Assembly: GCA_043228905.1 (NCBI GenBank)
Contig: JBHGNT010000010.1
Location: 12,772,001 to 12,836,000, forward strand
DNA: 64,000 nt
Direction: 5' to 3'
Origin: Azolla caroliniana
Lineage: Eukaryota > Polypodiophyta
Of this stretch, positions 36,540 to 49,012 are shown piece after piece (the stretch's first letter is position 1; each line of letters begins with the position of its first letter). Position numbers and translations under genes: made by a program. Under the pieces are notes generated by a model. The model saw only the letters and a list, made by a program, of their open reading frames with translations. It did not search any database and had not been told where the DNA came from.

Positions 36540-38435
36540 TTAGCATATACCGTGCCTCTTTAGTGGCCCAGCCAATGCATTTTCAGATTCCACTAGGTTC
36601 GCAAAGATCATATCTTGGAGATTATCCTCTTCTAGTGTCACCATTTCAAGGTGGTATACCATGAATTCCGTGATCATTCGAGGCAGCTTCCTAAATTTCA
36701 CATTTATATAGCATATGCCTTGCTCATTCGCCTTGCCCGAGCTCCATAGCATGGCATCTTTCCATTGTCTTTTCATTTTCACACTTATTGTGGTACCATA
36801 TGTTGAATCTACATGAGCACCCATTTGTTGTTCCAACCATCCGAGTGCTTCTTCTCTGTTGTGGGGCTCCTTATTTCCCACGACCAGCATATAGGACAGT
36901 CCAACGATTTGATCTTCATCCTCACAATGACTATAGATATTGATTCTACACATGTTGTCCTTCTTCATCTCAACCCCACACATTTCCTTGAACCACTTTT
37001 TGCCTATCAGTTTCAATTTGATTTGTTGCCCAGTAGTCGATAGGGAGGTCACTTTCTATTGAGGATTCCATTTCACTCTTGACCATTTACGCATACCTTT
37101 AGGTTTCTCCATCCCATTCTCTTCCTCTTTTCTAGCACGCATGTGCCTTTTCATTTTTGCTATGCCCTTAATATGTTGGGTTGTCACTAGCGACTTATCT
37201 TACTCTTTCAAGGGGCTTACATCCTTTTGATTTCTTATTTCTCCTTCCTCATCCATAAATTCTTGATGCATCTGATTAGTTTCAACCACTAACACATTGT
37301 CTTCCTGCTGCCATGTCTGCATATCATTAATGACATTCACAAAGTTGCTCTCCGAATGTGCCTTTGATCTTGCTTCCTTGTCATTAGCTATGTTTTCATT
37401 GTCCTCTACGGTTAAGAGTTCATATTTGTTGCTAAGTTGAGGCCATTCTTGTCCGAGCATAATTTTTTGTTTTCCTTTATTATTCATATACTTCTATCCA
37501 TCTTCATTCATCTGCATTGCATGGTTTGTTCTCATATTTTTCTATTGTGTCAAACTTGTTGGGCTTTTCCATCCATGCTTCCCATTTCTACGCGGCATGA
37601 TCTCCTTACCTCTAGGGCATTCTCGGGCCATATGCCCCATTTGTCTACATACAAAGCATTGCCCTAGAAGTCCGGCATATTCCACTGGCTGTACATGGTC
37701 AAGCATGAGTTTGCTGCTTAGCACCATTGTTTGTGGTAAGGTCTTTACATAAGAGACAATTAATTTCATCCTCGGCGTTTCACTTACTCTCTCTACAAAT
37801 GTTTTTTCCAAACATTGCCCTCCCATACTCTTCCCAATGGCTGGGAGAAAGGACTCCCATTGCTTAGGTAAACCAGGGAAAAAGGCCGTTATTACTGCTG
37901 GATTTCCTATACAAGCATTTGCTTTACACATGTCAAAATCTACATCCCATTTGAATACATATGCTCTTGCATTGTGCCATGTCAACGGACTGTTCTCGAT
38001 AATTTTGCATATATTCATATCAGGCATCACAGTAACATGGTAGAACCCCTTTCCCATAAATGTGATGTCCTTCACTCTTCCAAGGTTTTCTTGCAGGCAA
38101 CTTTGCAACCAATCACGCAACAACGGGCGATTTGGTCGACTACCCACCACTTTCACCACAAATGATTCCTGTCTAAGTCTTGCGATTTCACTCTCCATGA
38201 TGCATTCTTCTTCCGAGGAGAGAACGAAGGCTCCCATAGCTTGCATTGAGTTATCAACTAACCTATTCATCCCCTTTGTCCCCTGTTCTAGATCATCATC
38301 ATAATCATTAGAGGTTCGATCCTCACATACCTGCGTCCCCTTGGTGGCAAGAGGATTTCGAGTTGCAGTTCGTGCAACCTCCACAGGTTCTAAGACGCTG
38401 GTTGATGCCCCCTCTGCTGTCATCACCGCCATCAC
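36540..38435 (-). pseudogene. LINE-B ORF1 (nucleic-acid-binding), with in-frame stops
   Basis: One reading frame of about 632 codons. The N-terminal part resembles the plant LINE DUF4283 region (RPLLRDWLQSCLQ, MGKGFYHVTV), followed by a CCHC knuckle, CFVCRQMGHMAREC. Four nonsense codons lie in frame (37542, about 37494, 37200, about 37059), three of them TAG. The downstream 170 codons (36540-37052) stay coherent in the same frame. ORF1 coats LINE RNA; this copy would make only a truncated protein. Confidence 0.85.
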
Positions 38436-39045
38436 TGTGAGTTGTTGTTCGTGCAGCCTCCCGACGAGCTCCCCTTGTGATAATCGTATTCCTGATCAAT
38501 TTCTAAACTTCATCCCAATATTCAATTAATAGTAGAGGTTTTTAATGAAATTTTACAAAACATTATGTTGTTCGGGACAAGAAGAAGCAGTATATTTAGT
38601 TCTGGTTATTCCTCAACATTGTTACAACAAATTAGTACATCAAGAATAATAGTTTTGATAACTTGATACAATTTCCAAAAATGTGCAATTGTCGAATAAT
38701 GGTGTATTCTCGATCAGCATTGCGCCATGTTTCTTTATTTGAAGTAAAGGACTAGAATATTACATTAACTAATTCATTTACTAAATGAATTCCATTGTAG
38801 TCTAGTTGGTTCCAATCCTTGTTTTTTACACGAGACTCCCAGGTACAACAATTGGCATGGGAAAAACTAGATACATCATAGATCATGAGTTAATATGACA
38901 TCGATAAAAATCCTTGAAATTATTAAATCTTAAAAAAGAGATTGTGTTAGAATAATCCTCAATTTCTAGTTGATGCTTGCGCACTATATAAATATTATTT
39001 ATTACTAATCAATCATTGCAATATTAAAAAGTACACAAGATATGA

Positions 39046-39119
39046 TCCACTGTAGTCTAGTCGGTTAGGATACTCGGCTCTCACCCGAGAGACCTAGGTT
39101 CAACTCCCTCGGTAATCGA
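39046..39119 (+). pseudogene. A copy, 74 nt, disrupted T stem
   Basis: Shares the AGTCGGTTAGG, CTAGG and AATCGAAAC peculiarities with 7538, 31.5 kb away. Anticodon arm CTCGG-CTCTCAC-CCGAG is perfect. Confidence 0.55.
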
Positions 39120-39844
39120 AACAACAACATCATATATTAAATTTTCGACGCAGATCTTGTGTTAACTATTTGATAACTCAAAAATTCAAGGCCTAAAGTA
39201 GACGTTACAACAATGTACAATTAACAAAATAATCAATATTATGTTTAAAGGATTGATGAAGAACTTCACTTTCATTTTCTTTTTCCTAACATCAATTTCT
39301 AAACTTAATCCCATTCTCCAATTAATAGTAGAGGTTTCAAATGAATTTTGATAAAACATTATGTTGTTCATGACAAGAAGAAGCCGTATATTTAGTCGTG
39401 GTTATTTCTCAACATGGTTACGACAAATTAGTATACCGACAATTATAGTTTGGATAACTGGATAGAATTTCCAAAAATACGCAGAGATTGTAGAATAATG
39501 ATGAACTCTCGATCAACATTGCACCATATTTTTTTATTTGAAGCAAAGCACTAGAATATTACATTAACTAATTCATTTACTTAATGAATTCCATTGTAGT
39601 CTAGTTGGTTCGGATCCTTCTTTTTTACACGAGAGTCCCGGGTACAACAATAGGCATTGGAAAAACTAGACACATCCTAGATTATAAGGTAATGTCGCAT
39701 CGATAAAAACCCTTGAAATTATTAAATCTTAAAACAAAGAATGTGTTAAAATAATCTTCGGTTTCTCGTTATTGCTTGCGCAATATATAAATATTATATA
39801 TTACTAATCAATGATTGCAATATTAAAAAGTACACAAGATGTGA

Positions 39845-39916
39845 TCCATAGTACTCTAGTTGGTTAGGATACTCGGCTCTCACCTGAGAGACCCGGGTTC
39901 AACTCCCGACAATGGA
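39845..39916 (+). tRNA. tRNA-Glu-like A copy, CTC
   Basis: Acceptor TCCATAG/CAATGGA has one mismatch. Anticodon arm pairs with a wobble. T stem has one end mismatch. G10 of the D stem is C. Confidence 0.5.
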
Positions 39917-40632
39917 AACGTTGATATCATATATTAAATTTCCGACGCATATCATTTGTTAACTGTTTGATAACTCAAGACCTAAAGTAGGTTTTACAAG
40001 AATGTACAATTAACAAAATAATCAATATTATGTTTGAAGGATTGATAACGAAATTTGCTTTGATTTTTTTCTCCTAACATCAATTTCTAAACTTAATCCC
40101 AGTTTTCAATTAATAGTAGAGGTTTCAAATGTAATTCGACTAATCATTATGTCGTTCGGGACAGGAAGAAGTAGTATATTTAGTCGTGGTTATTCCTCAA
40201 GATTGTTACGACAAATTAGTACACCGACAATTATAGTTTGGATAACTTGATACAATTTCCAAAAATAAGCATAGATTGTCGAATAATCGTGAATTCTCGA
40301 TGAGCATTGCACCATCTTTGTTTATTTGAACGAAAGCACTTGAATATTACATTAACTAATTCATTTACAAAATGAATTCCATTGTAGACTAGTTCCTTCA
40401 GATCCTTGTTTTTTACACAGGACTCCCGGGTACAACAATAGGCATTGGAAAAACTAGATACATCATACATGATGAGCTAATGTCGCATCGATAAAAACCC
40501 TTGAAATTATTAAATCTTAAAAAAGAGAGTTTGTTAGAACAATCCTCAGTTTCTCATTGATGCTTGGGCAATATATAAATATTATTTATTACTAATCAAT
40601 AATTGCAGTATTAAAAAGTGCACGAGATGTGA

Positions 40633-40704
40633 TCCATTGTAGTCTAGTTGGTTAGGGTACTCGGCTCTCACCCGAGAGACCCGGGTTCAACTCCCAGCAA
40701 TGGA
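40633..40704 (+). tRNA. tRNA-Glu-like A copy, CTC, well preserved
   Basis: Acceptor and anticodon stems are perfect, and the D stem has one extra wobble. The only mismatch is C50-A64 in the T stem. Boxes A and B match consensus. Confidence 0.65.
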
Positions 40705-41348
40705 AACAACAAAATCATATATTAAATTTCCGATGGATATCATGTGTTAACTGTTTCATAACTCAAAAACTCAAGACCTAAATTAGGTGTTACATTAATG
40801 TACAATTAACAAAATAATCAATATTATGTTTGAATTATCGATAAACAACTTTACTTTGATTTTTCTCTCCTAACATCAATTTCTAAACTTAATCCCATTA
40901 TTCGATTAATGGTAGAGGTTTTAATTGAAATTGGACAAAACATTATGTTGTTCGGGACAACAAAAAGCATGATATTTACTTGTGGTTATTCCTCAACATT
41001 GTTATGATAAATTAGTACACCAACAATTATAGTCTAGATAACTCGAGAGAATTTCAAACAATACCCATAGATTGCAGAATAATGGTCAACTGTCGATGAG
41101 TATTGCACCATGTTTCTTAATTTCTAACAAAGGACTAAAATGGTACATTAACTAATTCATTTACTAAATGAATTCTATTGTAATCAAGTTGTCTCAGATC
41201 CTTGCTTTTTAGCTGAGACGCCCAAGTACAAGTAGATATATCCCATATCATGAGTTAATATGGCATCGATAAAAATCCTTGAAGTTATTAAATCTTAAAA
41301 ACGAGAGTGTGTTAAAATAATCATCAGTTTTTCTTTGATGCTTGCGCA

Positions 41349-41353
41349 ATATA
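41349..41353 (+). repeat. Gypsy target-site duplication, left
   Basis: ATATA before the LTR, repeated at 46867-46871. It lies in the TATATAAATATT segment just upstream of where an A copy would follow. Confidence 0.85.
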
Positions 41354-41779
41354 TGTCAGGAATAGTACTAAAACAGAGATGGAATTAGTACTAAGAAGAG
41401 TAGTACTATTAGTACTAAGAGGACGGGACTGCGTAAGATTCCCGAGAGAGAGGAAGTGAGAAGAGGAGAGAGAGAGAAATAGGATGATGACAGCAACTCT
41501 TATATTATATGAAAGATAAGTACAAATCGGCTAAGAGGCTTAAGACTGGTGTTGAACCAATTTGGTTCAAAACAATGCCTTGTGCCTCCTTTTATAATGT
41601 TTTTAGGAATAATCCTGAAGCTTCTAGAATGTTCCAGAGAGATCTGGAATATACATCAATTTTCTATGATAAAGCATAAATGAAAATAATATCCTACAAA
41701 ATACAATTCATAGTCTAATAGTAAGAGCTCGACCCATGTAGCATAAGGTCATGGGTTCGAGTCTTGCCATATCATGACA
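41354..41779 (-). mobile_element. Gypsy LTR (3' LTR in element sense)
   Basis: 426 bp. Ends are TGTCA...TGACA on either strand. It differs from the other LTR at 8 positions (hand count), about 1.9 percent, so the insertion is fairly recent. It carries a tRNA-like box A/box B pair on the + strand at 41711-41763. Confidence 0.94.
41711..41763 (+). other. tRNA-like A-box/B-box pair inside Gypsy LTR
   Basis: TAGTCTAATAGTAAGAGC resembles box A with the D arm. GGTTCGAGTC, 43 nt later, fits box B. They lie antisense to the retroelement near its LTR end. The second LTR has the pair at 46798-46850, with box B changed to GGTTTGAGTC. No acceptor stem is obvious. Confidence 0.4.
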
Positions 41780-41790
41780 CTATCTCCCCC
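41780..41790 (-). other. Gypsy polypurine tract
   Basis: On the minus strand the stretch GGGGGAGATAG sits between the pol stop codon (41791-41793) and the LTR, the usual plus-strand priming site. Confidence 0.8.
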
Positions 41791-44700
41791 TTAAAGACGA
41801 CGAGTGGAACGAGTCGGCGCTAATTGTGGACCGGGTTTGTCTGGATACTTTCGGTGGAAATCAGCAAGAAGATCTTGTGCATTGGCAACATGCTGAACGG
41901 GTTCCCAAGTACGTTTGCTCGGCCTATAACCGAGCTAATCGACCAAGTAATAAAGTTTGTTGCGAACAAGTTTGGAATCGAGGATGGCAGCAACTTCATA
42001 CTCCGGGCAGGCGTCCAACTCCAGCGGGGGCGGCGATGGTGTCACACGATCGGGAATGGAGTTTGCATTATGAGGCTCAAGAAGAGAACAATGGAAAACC
42101 GGATGTATCTGAAGCTGCGGAGGGAGATCAAGGCGGAAGGTGATAGCATTAATCTTCCCCGTAATACGGAAAGGATCGAGTCGTCGATAATCCAACTTGT
42201 CGCACGGTCGAGTAGTCTTGATGTGACGACGTAAGAGCCATACTCGATCTCCGATGGCAAAAGAGGAGGGAATCCGATGATGATCCACATAAGTCTTCTG
42301 TGTGTGTTGAGCATGACGAAGGTGAGTAGAGAGATCCATCTAGATCTTGCGTAGCCTCTCCAAATGATCGTCGGCACGAGGGGTGGTAGGTAGCTCCGGA
42401 GTGTCGATCACCGACCAGCAAGGATGGAAACCGGTATAAGCGAAAAATGGGGAGACCCGAGTCGAGGAGTGAATAGCATTATTATACGCAAATTCCGCAA
42501 AGTGGAGAATCTCGGCTCAATCGTCCTGTTGATAACTCAGGAAACACCGGAGATATTGCTCCAGCGTTTGGTTTGTTCGTTCCGCCTGTCCGTCGGTCTG
42601 AGGATGGTAGCCGAAGGAGAGGTTGCAGGAGACCTTGAGCATCTTGAAGAGATGCTGCCAAAATTTGGAGACAAATTGCGGGCCTCGGTCACTGATAATA
42701 CTGTCTGGGAGGCCATGATGCCGAAATACCTCACGCATCACAAGAGCGGCGGTTTCCTCGCTAGTGATGGCTTTAGTACATGGCACAAAATGTGCCATCT
42801 TCGTATATCGATCGACGACGGTTAGGATAGCATCGAACCCCTTCGAGACCGGCAGATCTGTGATAAAATCAAGACAAATAGACAGCCATGGCTTACTTGG
42901 AATCGGTAAAGGTTCCAACAAGCCATATGGATGATGTCGTGGCATCTTTGCTCGGCAACAAGCATCACAGGTCCGAACGTAGTCGTCGACAAAACGGCGC
43001 ATGTGGGGCCACCAAAAAGATTGCTGCACTAGCTCCAACGTCTTAGTACTACCGAAATGTCCCGCCGTATGGGTGTCGTGACAATGTTGGACGATTTGAA
43101 GGCGACAGGAGCAATCGGGGACATATACACGCTTTTTAAAGAATAACAAACCATCATGATATTCGAATTGTCGGTAGTCAATACCTGGTTGTTGAGACTG
43201 AGAACAGGATGCCCGAGAAGTATCAATGTGCGCCAGGATGTCTTGAGCAAAACTATCCATCTTCAAGGTTGCACGTATGTCATCGGTAATCCGTGAATCC
43301 ATCGGGGTGTGAAAAATCCGCGTCGTGTGCAATCGTGTTGGTCCCAAGATTACTTGCTTTTGATTATGAAATGTTGCGTCACCAGGACGAGGTGCAAGAT
43401 ATGAACGCCGTGATAGTGCATCTGCTTTTCCTTACTGCTTCCCCGGTCGATATGTGATTTTGAAGTCGAAACGCGTGAGGAATTGTGCCCACCGAGCTTG
43501 CCGTCGATTTAGTACGTGAGCGTTCTGAAAATAAGCAAGATTTTTATGATCGCTAAAGACAATGACCTGATGTGGAGAGCCCTCTAAGAAATGCCGCCAT
43601 TGTACAAATGAATCCACGATGGCTAATAACTCCTTGTCATGTATTTCGTAGTTGATTTCTGCGACATCGAATTTGCGCAAATGGAAAGCCACCGGATGCA
43701 ACTCTTCTTTATCGCCTTGTTGAGAAAGGATGCTACCGAGGGCGAAATCTGATGCGTCGGCCTCCATGATGAATGGTTTGCTTGTATCCACATGAGCTAG
43801 AATCGGTGCTAATGTAAAGGCTTTCTTAAGATGCTGAAAAGCCATATCTGCTTCTATGGACCAAAGAAATGCTTGGCCCTTCTTCGTAAGTTGTGTGAGA
43901 GGTAAAATAATCTTCGAGTAATCCTGTATAAACTTACGGTAGAAGTTAGCAAAACCTAGAAAACATTGTACATCTCGTACCGACCGTGGAATTTGCCACT
44001 CTAGTACAATTTGGATTTTAGCTGGATCCATGGCGATGCCCTTTGAGGAGATGACGTAGCCTAGAAATTCCACTTGCTTGCAGTCAAAGCTACATTTTTC
44101 TAGCTTGGCATAAAGACCATTCTCGCGGAGTCGCTTTAGTACTAATAGTACATGAGAATCGTGCTCTTCTTGGGTCTTCGAATAAATCAACAAATCATCC
44201 AAATAAATGATCAAACAGATATCCAAGAGGTCTCTGAATATATCATTTGCCATGTGTTGGAAGACTGCGGGTGCATTGGTTAGGCCAAACGGCATAACAG
44301 TATACTCGAAATGCCCATACCGCGTGCGAAAGGCAGTCTTCCACTCATCTCCTGGTCGGATCCACACGAGATTATACGCTCCTCGTAGGTTGATTTTAGT
44401 AAAAAACTTGGCACCATTAACTCGCTCTAAAAGACTTCATATAAGAGGAAGTGCATACCTATTCCGGATGGTGACTTTATTCAATCCGCGGTAATCAACG
44501 ACAAGACGAAGTGAGCCATCTTTCTTCTTGACAAAGAAGATGGGTGCACTGGCCGGAGATTTCGAATGGCGGATGAACCCGCTTGCCAAGTTCTCCTCTA
44601 TGTAGGCTCGAAGGACTTCTAACTCGGTGGGTGACAAGTTGTAAATTGGTCCCCATGGTGGCTCGGTTCCTGGTTGTAAATCGATGGGACAGTCATAGGG

Positions 44701-45360
44701 ACGGTGATGAGGAAGGGTACCGGCTTTTAGCTTGTCAAATACATCGGCATAAGGATGATATTTTGTTGGAGGTTGTACTGAGGAGTCCTTAATAGTGCTG
44801 GAAGGATGTACTGATATTGCAAATAGGAACATTGCCTCCTTGGGTCCTTCTTCGCATAGTTGATGGAGTGAAATGGTCGAAACTTGGTGAGTTGATTCTT
44901 GGGGTGGTCGATATCGAACTTCTCTTGTTCTCCAATCTATGGCTGGATTATGTAATTCAAACCAAGGTAATCCTAGGACAATGGGATGCTCTAGACTACT
45001 AATTATATTAAATGATATTACACACACAAAACTACCTAGGACAACTTGAATGGGTTCTGATTCTTCTATAATATTCCCGGAAGCAATGGGACAACCATCA
45101 ATGACTACTACAGATGCGGGACAAGGAAGTTTTCTTAAGGATATCTGAGAAGCTTGGGCAAAATTTCGATCCATGAAACAGGAATTAGCTCCGGAATCTA
45201 AAAGTGCAAGGACGGGTACTGGGGGAGTACTTTTAGTACTAACAATGACTTGGGCTAGCAACACATTGCTAACTTGCTTGGAAGGAATGGAACCACTAAT
45301 GGGCTGTGCAGATCTAGGGCTACTGTCCAACCAAACGGCTCCTATTTTGGCTGGACTCAA
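41791..45360 (-). pseudogene. pol: Gypsy chromovirus pol (PR-RT-RH-INT-chromodomain)
   Basis: One frame throughout, about 1190 codons. Protease [12 protein letters not shown] with [12 protein letters not shown]-like and VMPFGLTNAPAVFQ blocks and catalytic YLDD. RNase H with EADASDFALG and FSDHKNL. Integrase HHCC finger (HTAGHFGSTKT, CDACCRAK) and core motifs LDFITDLP, ISDRGPQF and YHPQTDGQAERTNQ. The C-terminus EYEVAAILDSK...WEPVQH is a chromodomain; its Trp in DWLGY is now TAG. Further in-frame stops occur near 44430, 43432, 42517 and 42340. RT-before-integrase order and the chromodomain make it a Ty3/Gypsy chromovirus. The chromodomain normally steers integration to marked chromatin. Confidence 0.92.
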
Positions 45361-46438
45361 TCGTTTAACTCTTCATCTAATTGACTAAGGATTTCAAATT
45401 TATTTGAGATACTTGGGTTATTAGTACTATGAATACTATCAGACACTCCTAAGGGAAGAATTGACTCGGGTTTAGTACAGGCTACAATTTGATTTACCTG
45501 TCTTCTTGGCCTATGGGGACAATTGATTGCGATATGCCCTGGTCCACCGCAATAAAGACATAATCGATTTGCACGTCGTCGTTGCTTTTCTTCTTCCGAT
45601 AACGGGCCGCGTCGACGCATGGTATCGATCTCCATCGGTGTCGAAGTATTTGCTTGAGGAATGTCTCGTGCAAATGGTCTAGCCGCGACTGCGACGTAAG
45701 TGGGCTCCGGCCTAGCGCATGGTATCTGTAATTGACGTCCGAACGCCGTTCGAAGAGGCGGTTGTCATCCCAGGGTATGTCGGAAGCGAGTAGGCGGAAA
45801 TCCGCCGCATAGGCAGAGGCTGGACGATCTCCTTGATGCAATCGCCGAATCTTGTTGATCGCCGTCCTGATGCTATCGGTGTCTCCAAAGCAGGCTTTGA
45901 ACTCACTAATAAAATCTTCAAAGTTATTAAGTAAGGGCGATTGTTTTTCTAGAAGCGGAGCGAACCATGCTAAGGCTGAGCCGCTAAGCAACGTGCCTAT
46001 TAAGCCGACTCGGGATGCATCAGTGGGGTATCGGGAAGGATGCATTTGGAGGACTAATCGTACCTGATTAAGGAATCCCCTTAATTGCGATCGCGTTCCA
46101 TCAAATTTCATAGGAAGTCCAATCTTCGGCTCTTTATGAAATCCTTGGGGACTTGATCCTTGTTGTTGCAATGCCGCTTCGAGTTGTTGCACCCGTAACG
46201 CTAACTCCCCATGTTGTTGCTGCGTTTGTTGCTTTTCTAGAGCGATTTGTTGCAGATCCCCTATCAGCCGTTGGTTTTCTTGTTCCAAGGCAACAAACTT
46301 TTCTTTTAGGCACTGTAACTCGGAGAAAACGGATTGATATTCTTGGGCGCTAACAGTAGCCATAGTAGGGGGAAAAGGATAGGAGGATGAGGGAGAACGA
46401 CAAGTAGGCTGGAGGAAAGAGGAAAGAAATTGGTTCAA
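45357..46438 (-). pseudogene. gag: Gypsy gag, frameshifted
   Basis: Likely start MATVSAQEYQ at about 46363 (an upstream Met at 46438 is also in frame). A Gln-rich coiled-coil-like stretch follows, then the retrotransposon gag domain (FDGTRSQLRGFLNQV, GSALAWFAPL, FEDFISEFKACF). A frameshift near 45740 separates it from the CCHC knuckle [14 protein letters not shown] (about 45560) in another frame. A third frame then carries pol. Confidence 0.87.
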
Positions 46439-46440
46439 AC

Positions 46441-46866
46441 TGTCAGGAATAGTACTAAAACAAAGATGGAATTAGTACTAAGAAGAGTAGTACTATTAGT
46501 ACTAAGAGGACGGGACTGCGTAAGATTCCCGAGAGAGAGGAAGTGAGAAGAGGAGAGAGAGAGAAATAGGATGATGACAACAACTCTTATATTATATGAA
46601 AGATAAGTACAAATTGGCGAAGAGGCTTAAGACTGGTGTTGAACCAATTTGGTTCAAAACAATGCCTTGTGCCTCCTTTTATAATGTTTTTAGGAATAAT
46701 CCTAAACCTTCTAGAATGTTCCAGAGAGATCTGGAATATACATCAATTTTCTATGATAAAGCATAAATGAAAATAATATCCTACAAAATACAATTCATAG
46801 TCTAATGGTAAGAGCTCGACCCATGTAGCATAAGGTCATGGGTTTGAGTCTTGCCATATCATGACA
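46441..46866 (-). mobile_element. Gypsy LTR (5' LTR in element sense)
   Basis: 426 bp, the same length as its partner, followed by target duplication ATATA. Internal sequence next to it on the minus strand reads GTTTGAACCAATTTC. I see no standard tRNA-iMet primer site there. Confidence 0.94.
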
Positions 46867-46928
46867 ATATATAAATATTATTTATTTCTAATCAATAATA
46901 GCAAGATTAAAAAGCACATAAGATGTGA

Positions 46929-47000
46929 TCCATGATAGTCTAGTTGGTTAGGATACTCGTCTCTCACCTAAGAGACCCGGGTTCAACTTTCGGCAATGGA
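46929..47000 (+). pseudogene. A copy, CTC
   Basis: Acceptor TCCATGA/CAATGGA has two mismatches. Anticodon stem CTCGT/CTAAG is weak. T stem pairs with wobbles. It is close to the 9187/10089 lineage (GATAGTC start). Confidence 0.48.
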
Positions 47001-47709
47001 AACGACAATATCATATATTAAATTTCCGACGCATATCAGGTGTTAACTATTTGATAACTCAAAAACTCAAGTCCTAAAGTAGGTGTTACAATAATGGACA
47101 ATTAACAAAATAATCAATATTATGTTTGAACGATTGGTGATGAACTTTACTTTGATTTTCTTCTCCTAACATCAATTTCTAAACTTAATTCCATTATTTG
47201 ATTAATGGTAGAGGTTTCGAATGAAATTGGACAAAATATTATGTTGTTCGGGACAACAAGAAGAAGTATATTTAATTGTGGTTATTCCTCAACATTGTCA
47301 CCAACAATTACAGTTTGGATAACTTCATACAATTTCAAACAATACGCATAGCTTGCAGAATAATGTTCAACTGTCTACAAGCATTGCACAATTTTTCTTT
47401 ATTTGTAGCATAGCAGTAGAATAGTCCATTAACTAACTCATTTACTAAATGAACTCCATTGCAATCGAGATGCCTGGAATCATTGATTTTTACCCGAGAC
47501 GCGTGGGTACAAGTACATGCATAGGAAAAACTAGATATATCATAGCTCATGAGTTAATTTGGCACCGATAAAAACCGGTGAACTTATTAAATCTTAAAAA
47601 CGAGAGTGTGTTAGAATAATTCTTTGTTTTTTGTTGATGCTTGCGCAATACATAAATATTATTTATTAGTAAGCAATGATCGCAATATTAAAAAGTGCAC
47701 CAGATGTGA

Positions 47710-47781
47710 TCCATTGTAGTCTAGTTGGTTAGAATACTCGAGTCTGACCCGAGAGACCCAAGTTCAACTCTTGGGACTAGA
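47710..47781 (+). pseudogene. A copy, anticodon changed to CTG
   Basis: The loop is GTCTGAC, reading CTG (Gln) at the expected position. The acceptor ends GACTAGA. T stem lost. Confidence 0.42.
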
Positions 47782-48162
47782 AAAGACCATATCATATATC
47801 AAATTTTGCGACGTATGTAATGTTTGATAACTGAAAAATTCAAAACCTAAATTAGTTACGATAATGTACAATTAACAAAATAATCAATATTATGTTTCAT
47901 TAACCAACTCATTTACTAAATGAATTCCATTGTAATCAAGTTACCTCGAATCCTTGCTTTTTACCTGAGATGCCCTGGTACAAATAGATATATCATATAT
48001 CAAGAGTTAATGTGGTATCGATGAAAACCCTTGAAATTATTAAATCTTAAAAACAAGAGTGTGTTAAATTAATCCTAAATTTTTCGTTGATGCTTCCACA
48101 ATATATAAATATTATATATATCTAATCAATGATTGCAATATTAAAAAGCACACAAGATGTGA

Positions 48163-48234
48163 TCCATTGTAATCTAGTTGGTTAGGATACTCTGCTCTCA
48201 CCCGATAGCCCCGGGTTCAACTCTCAGTAATGGA
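48163..48234 (+). pseudogene. A copy, CTC, D stem mutated
   Basis: TAATCTAGTTGG in box A and the CTCTG/CCGAT anticodon stem are shared with 49645. Acceptor TCCATTG/TAATGGA pairs with a wobble. Confidence 0.48.
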
Positions 48235-48953
48235 AACGACAATATCATATATTAAATTTCCGACGCATATTAGGTGTTAATTGTTTGATAACTCAAAAAC
48301 TCAAGTCCTAAAGTAAGTGTTACAATAATGTACAATTAACAAAATAATCAATTTATGTTTGAACGATTGATGACGAACTTTACTTTGATTTTTTTCTACT
48401 AAGATTAATTTCTAAACTTAATTCCATTATTCGATTAATGGTAGAGGTTTCGAATGAAATTGGAGAAAATATTATGTTGTTCGGGACAACAAGAAGAAGT
48501 ATATTTAGTTGTGGTTATTCCTCAACATTGTTACGATAAATTAGTACACCAACAATTATAGTTTAGATAACTTGATTCAATTTCAAACAATACGCATAGA
48601 TTGCAGAGTAATGTTCAATTGTCTACAAACATTGCACCATTTTTCTTTATTTGTAGAATAGCACTAGAATAGTACATTAACTAACTCATTTACTAAATGA
48701 ATTCCCTTGTAATCAAGATGCCTTGACTCGTTGATTTTTAACCGAGACACGTGGGTACAAGTACAGGCATAGGAAAAACTAGATACATCATAGCTCATGA
48801 GTTAGTTTGGCATCGATAAAAAGCGGTGAACTTTTAAATCTTAAAAAGAGTGTGTTATAATAATCCTCTTTTTCTCGTTGATGGTTGCGTAATACATAAA
48901 TATTGTTTATTACTAATGAATGATTGCAATATTAAAAAGTGCACCAGATCTGA

Positions 48954-49012
48954 TCCATTATAGTCTAGTTGGTTAGAATACTCGACTCTAACCCGAGAGA
49001 CCTGGGTTCAAC
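48954..49012 (+). pseudogene. A copy lacking T arm and acceptor 3' strand
   Basis: 5' part TCCATTATAGTCTAGTTGG through CCTGGGTTCAAC, then fused to CTAAAGCA of the downstream body by deletion. The loop CTCTAAC would read CTA. Confidence 0.6.

Larger units (their letters stand above)
32020..38494 (-). mobile_element. LINE-B, near-full-length L1-type element
   Basis: 6475 bp on the minus strand: a short 5' leader of about 59 bp, ORF1, ORF2, a 3' UTR (32033-32187) and a poly(A) tail read here as T13 (32020-32032). Intact 17-bp target duplications flank it. Both ORFs carry stops, so it is no longer autonomous. The satellite resumes at the exact monomer position where it broke off. Confidence 0.95.
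38495..41353 (+). repeat. tRNA-Glu satellite, block 3
   Basis: Begins with the LINE-B target duplication (38495-38511). B copies start near 38791, 39590, 40378 and 41174; the first three keep the full B 3' acceptor (CATTGGA or CATGGGA). It ends at the Gypsy target duplication ATATA (41349-41353). Confidence 0.93.
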
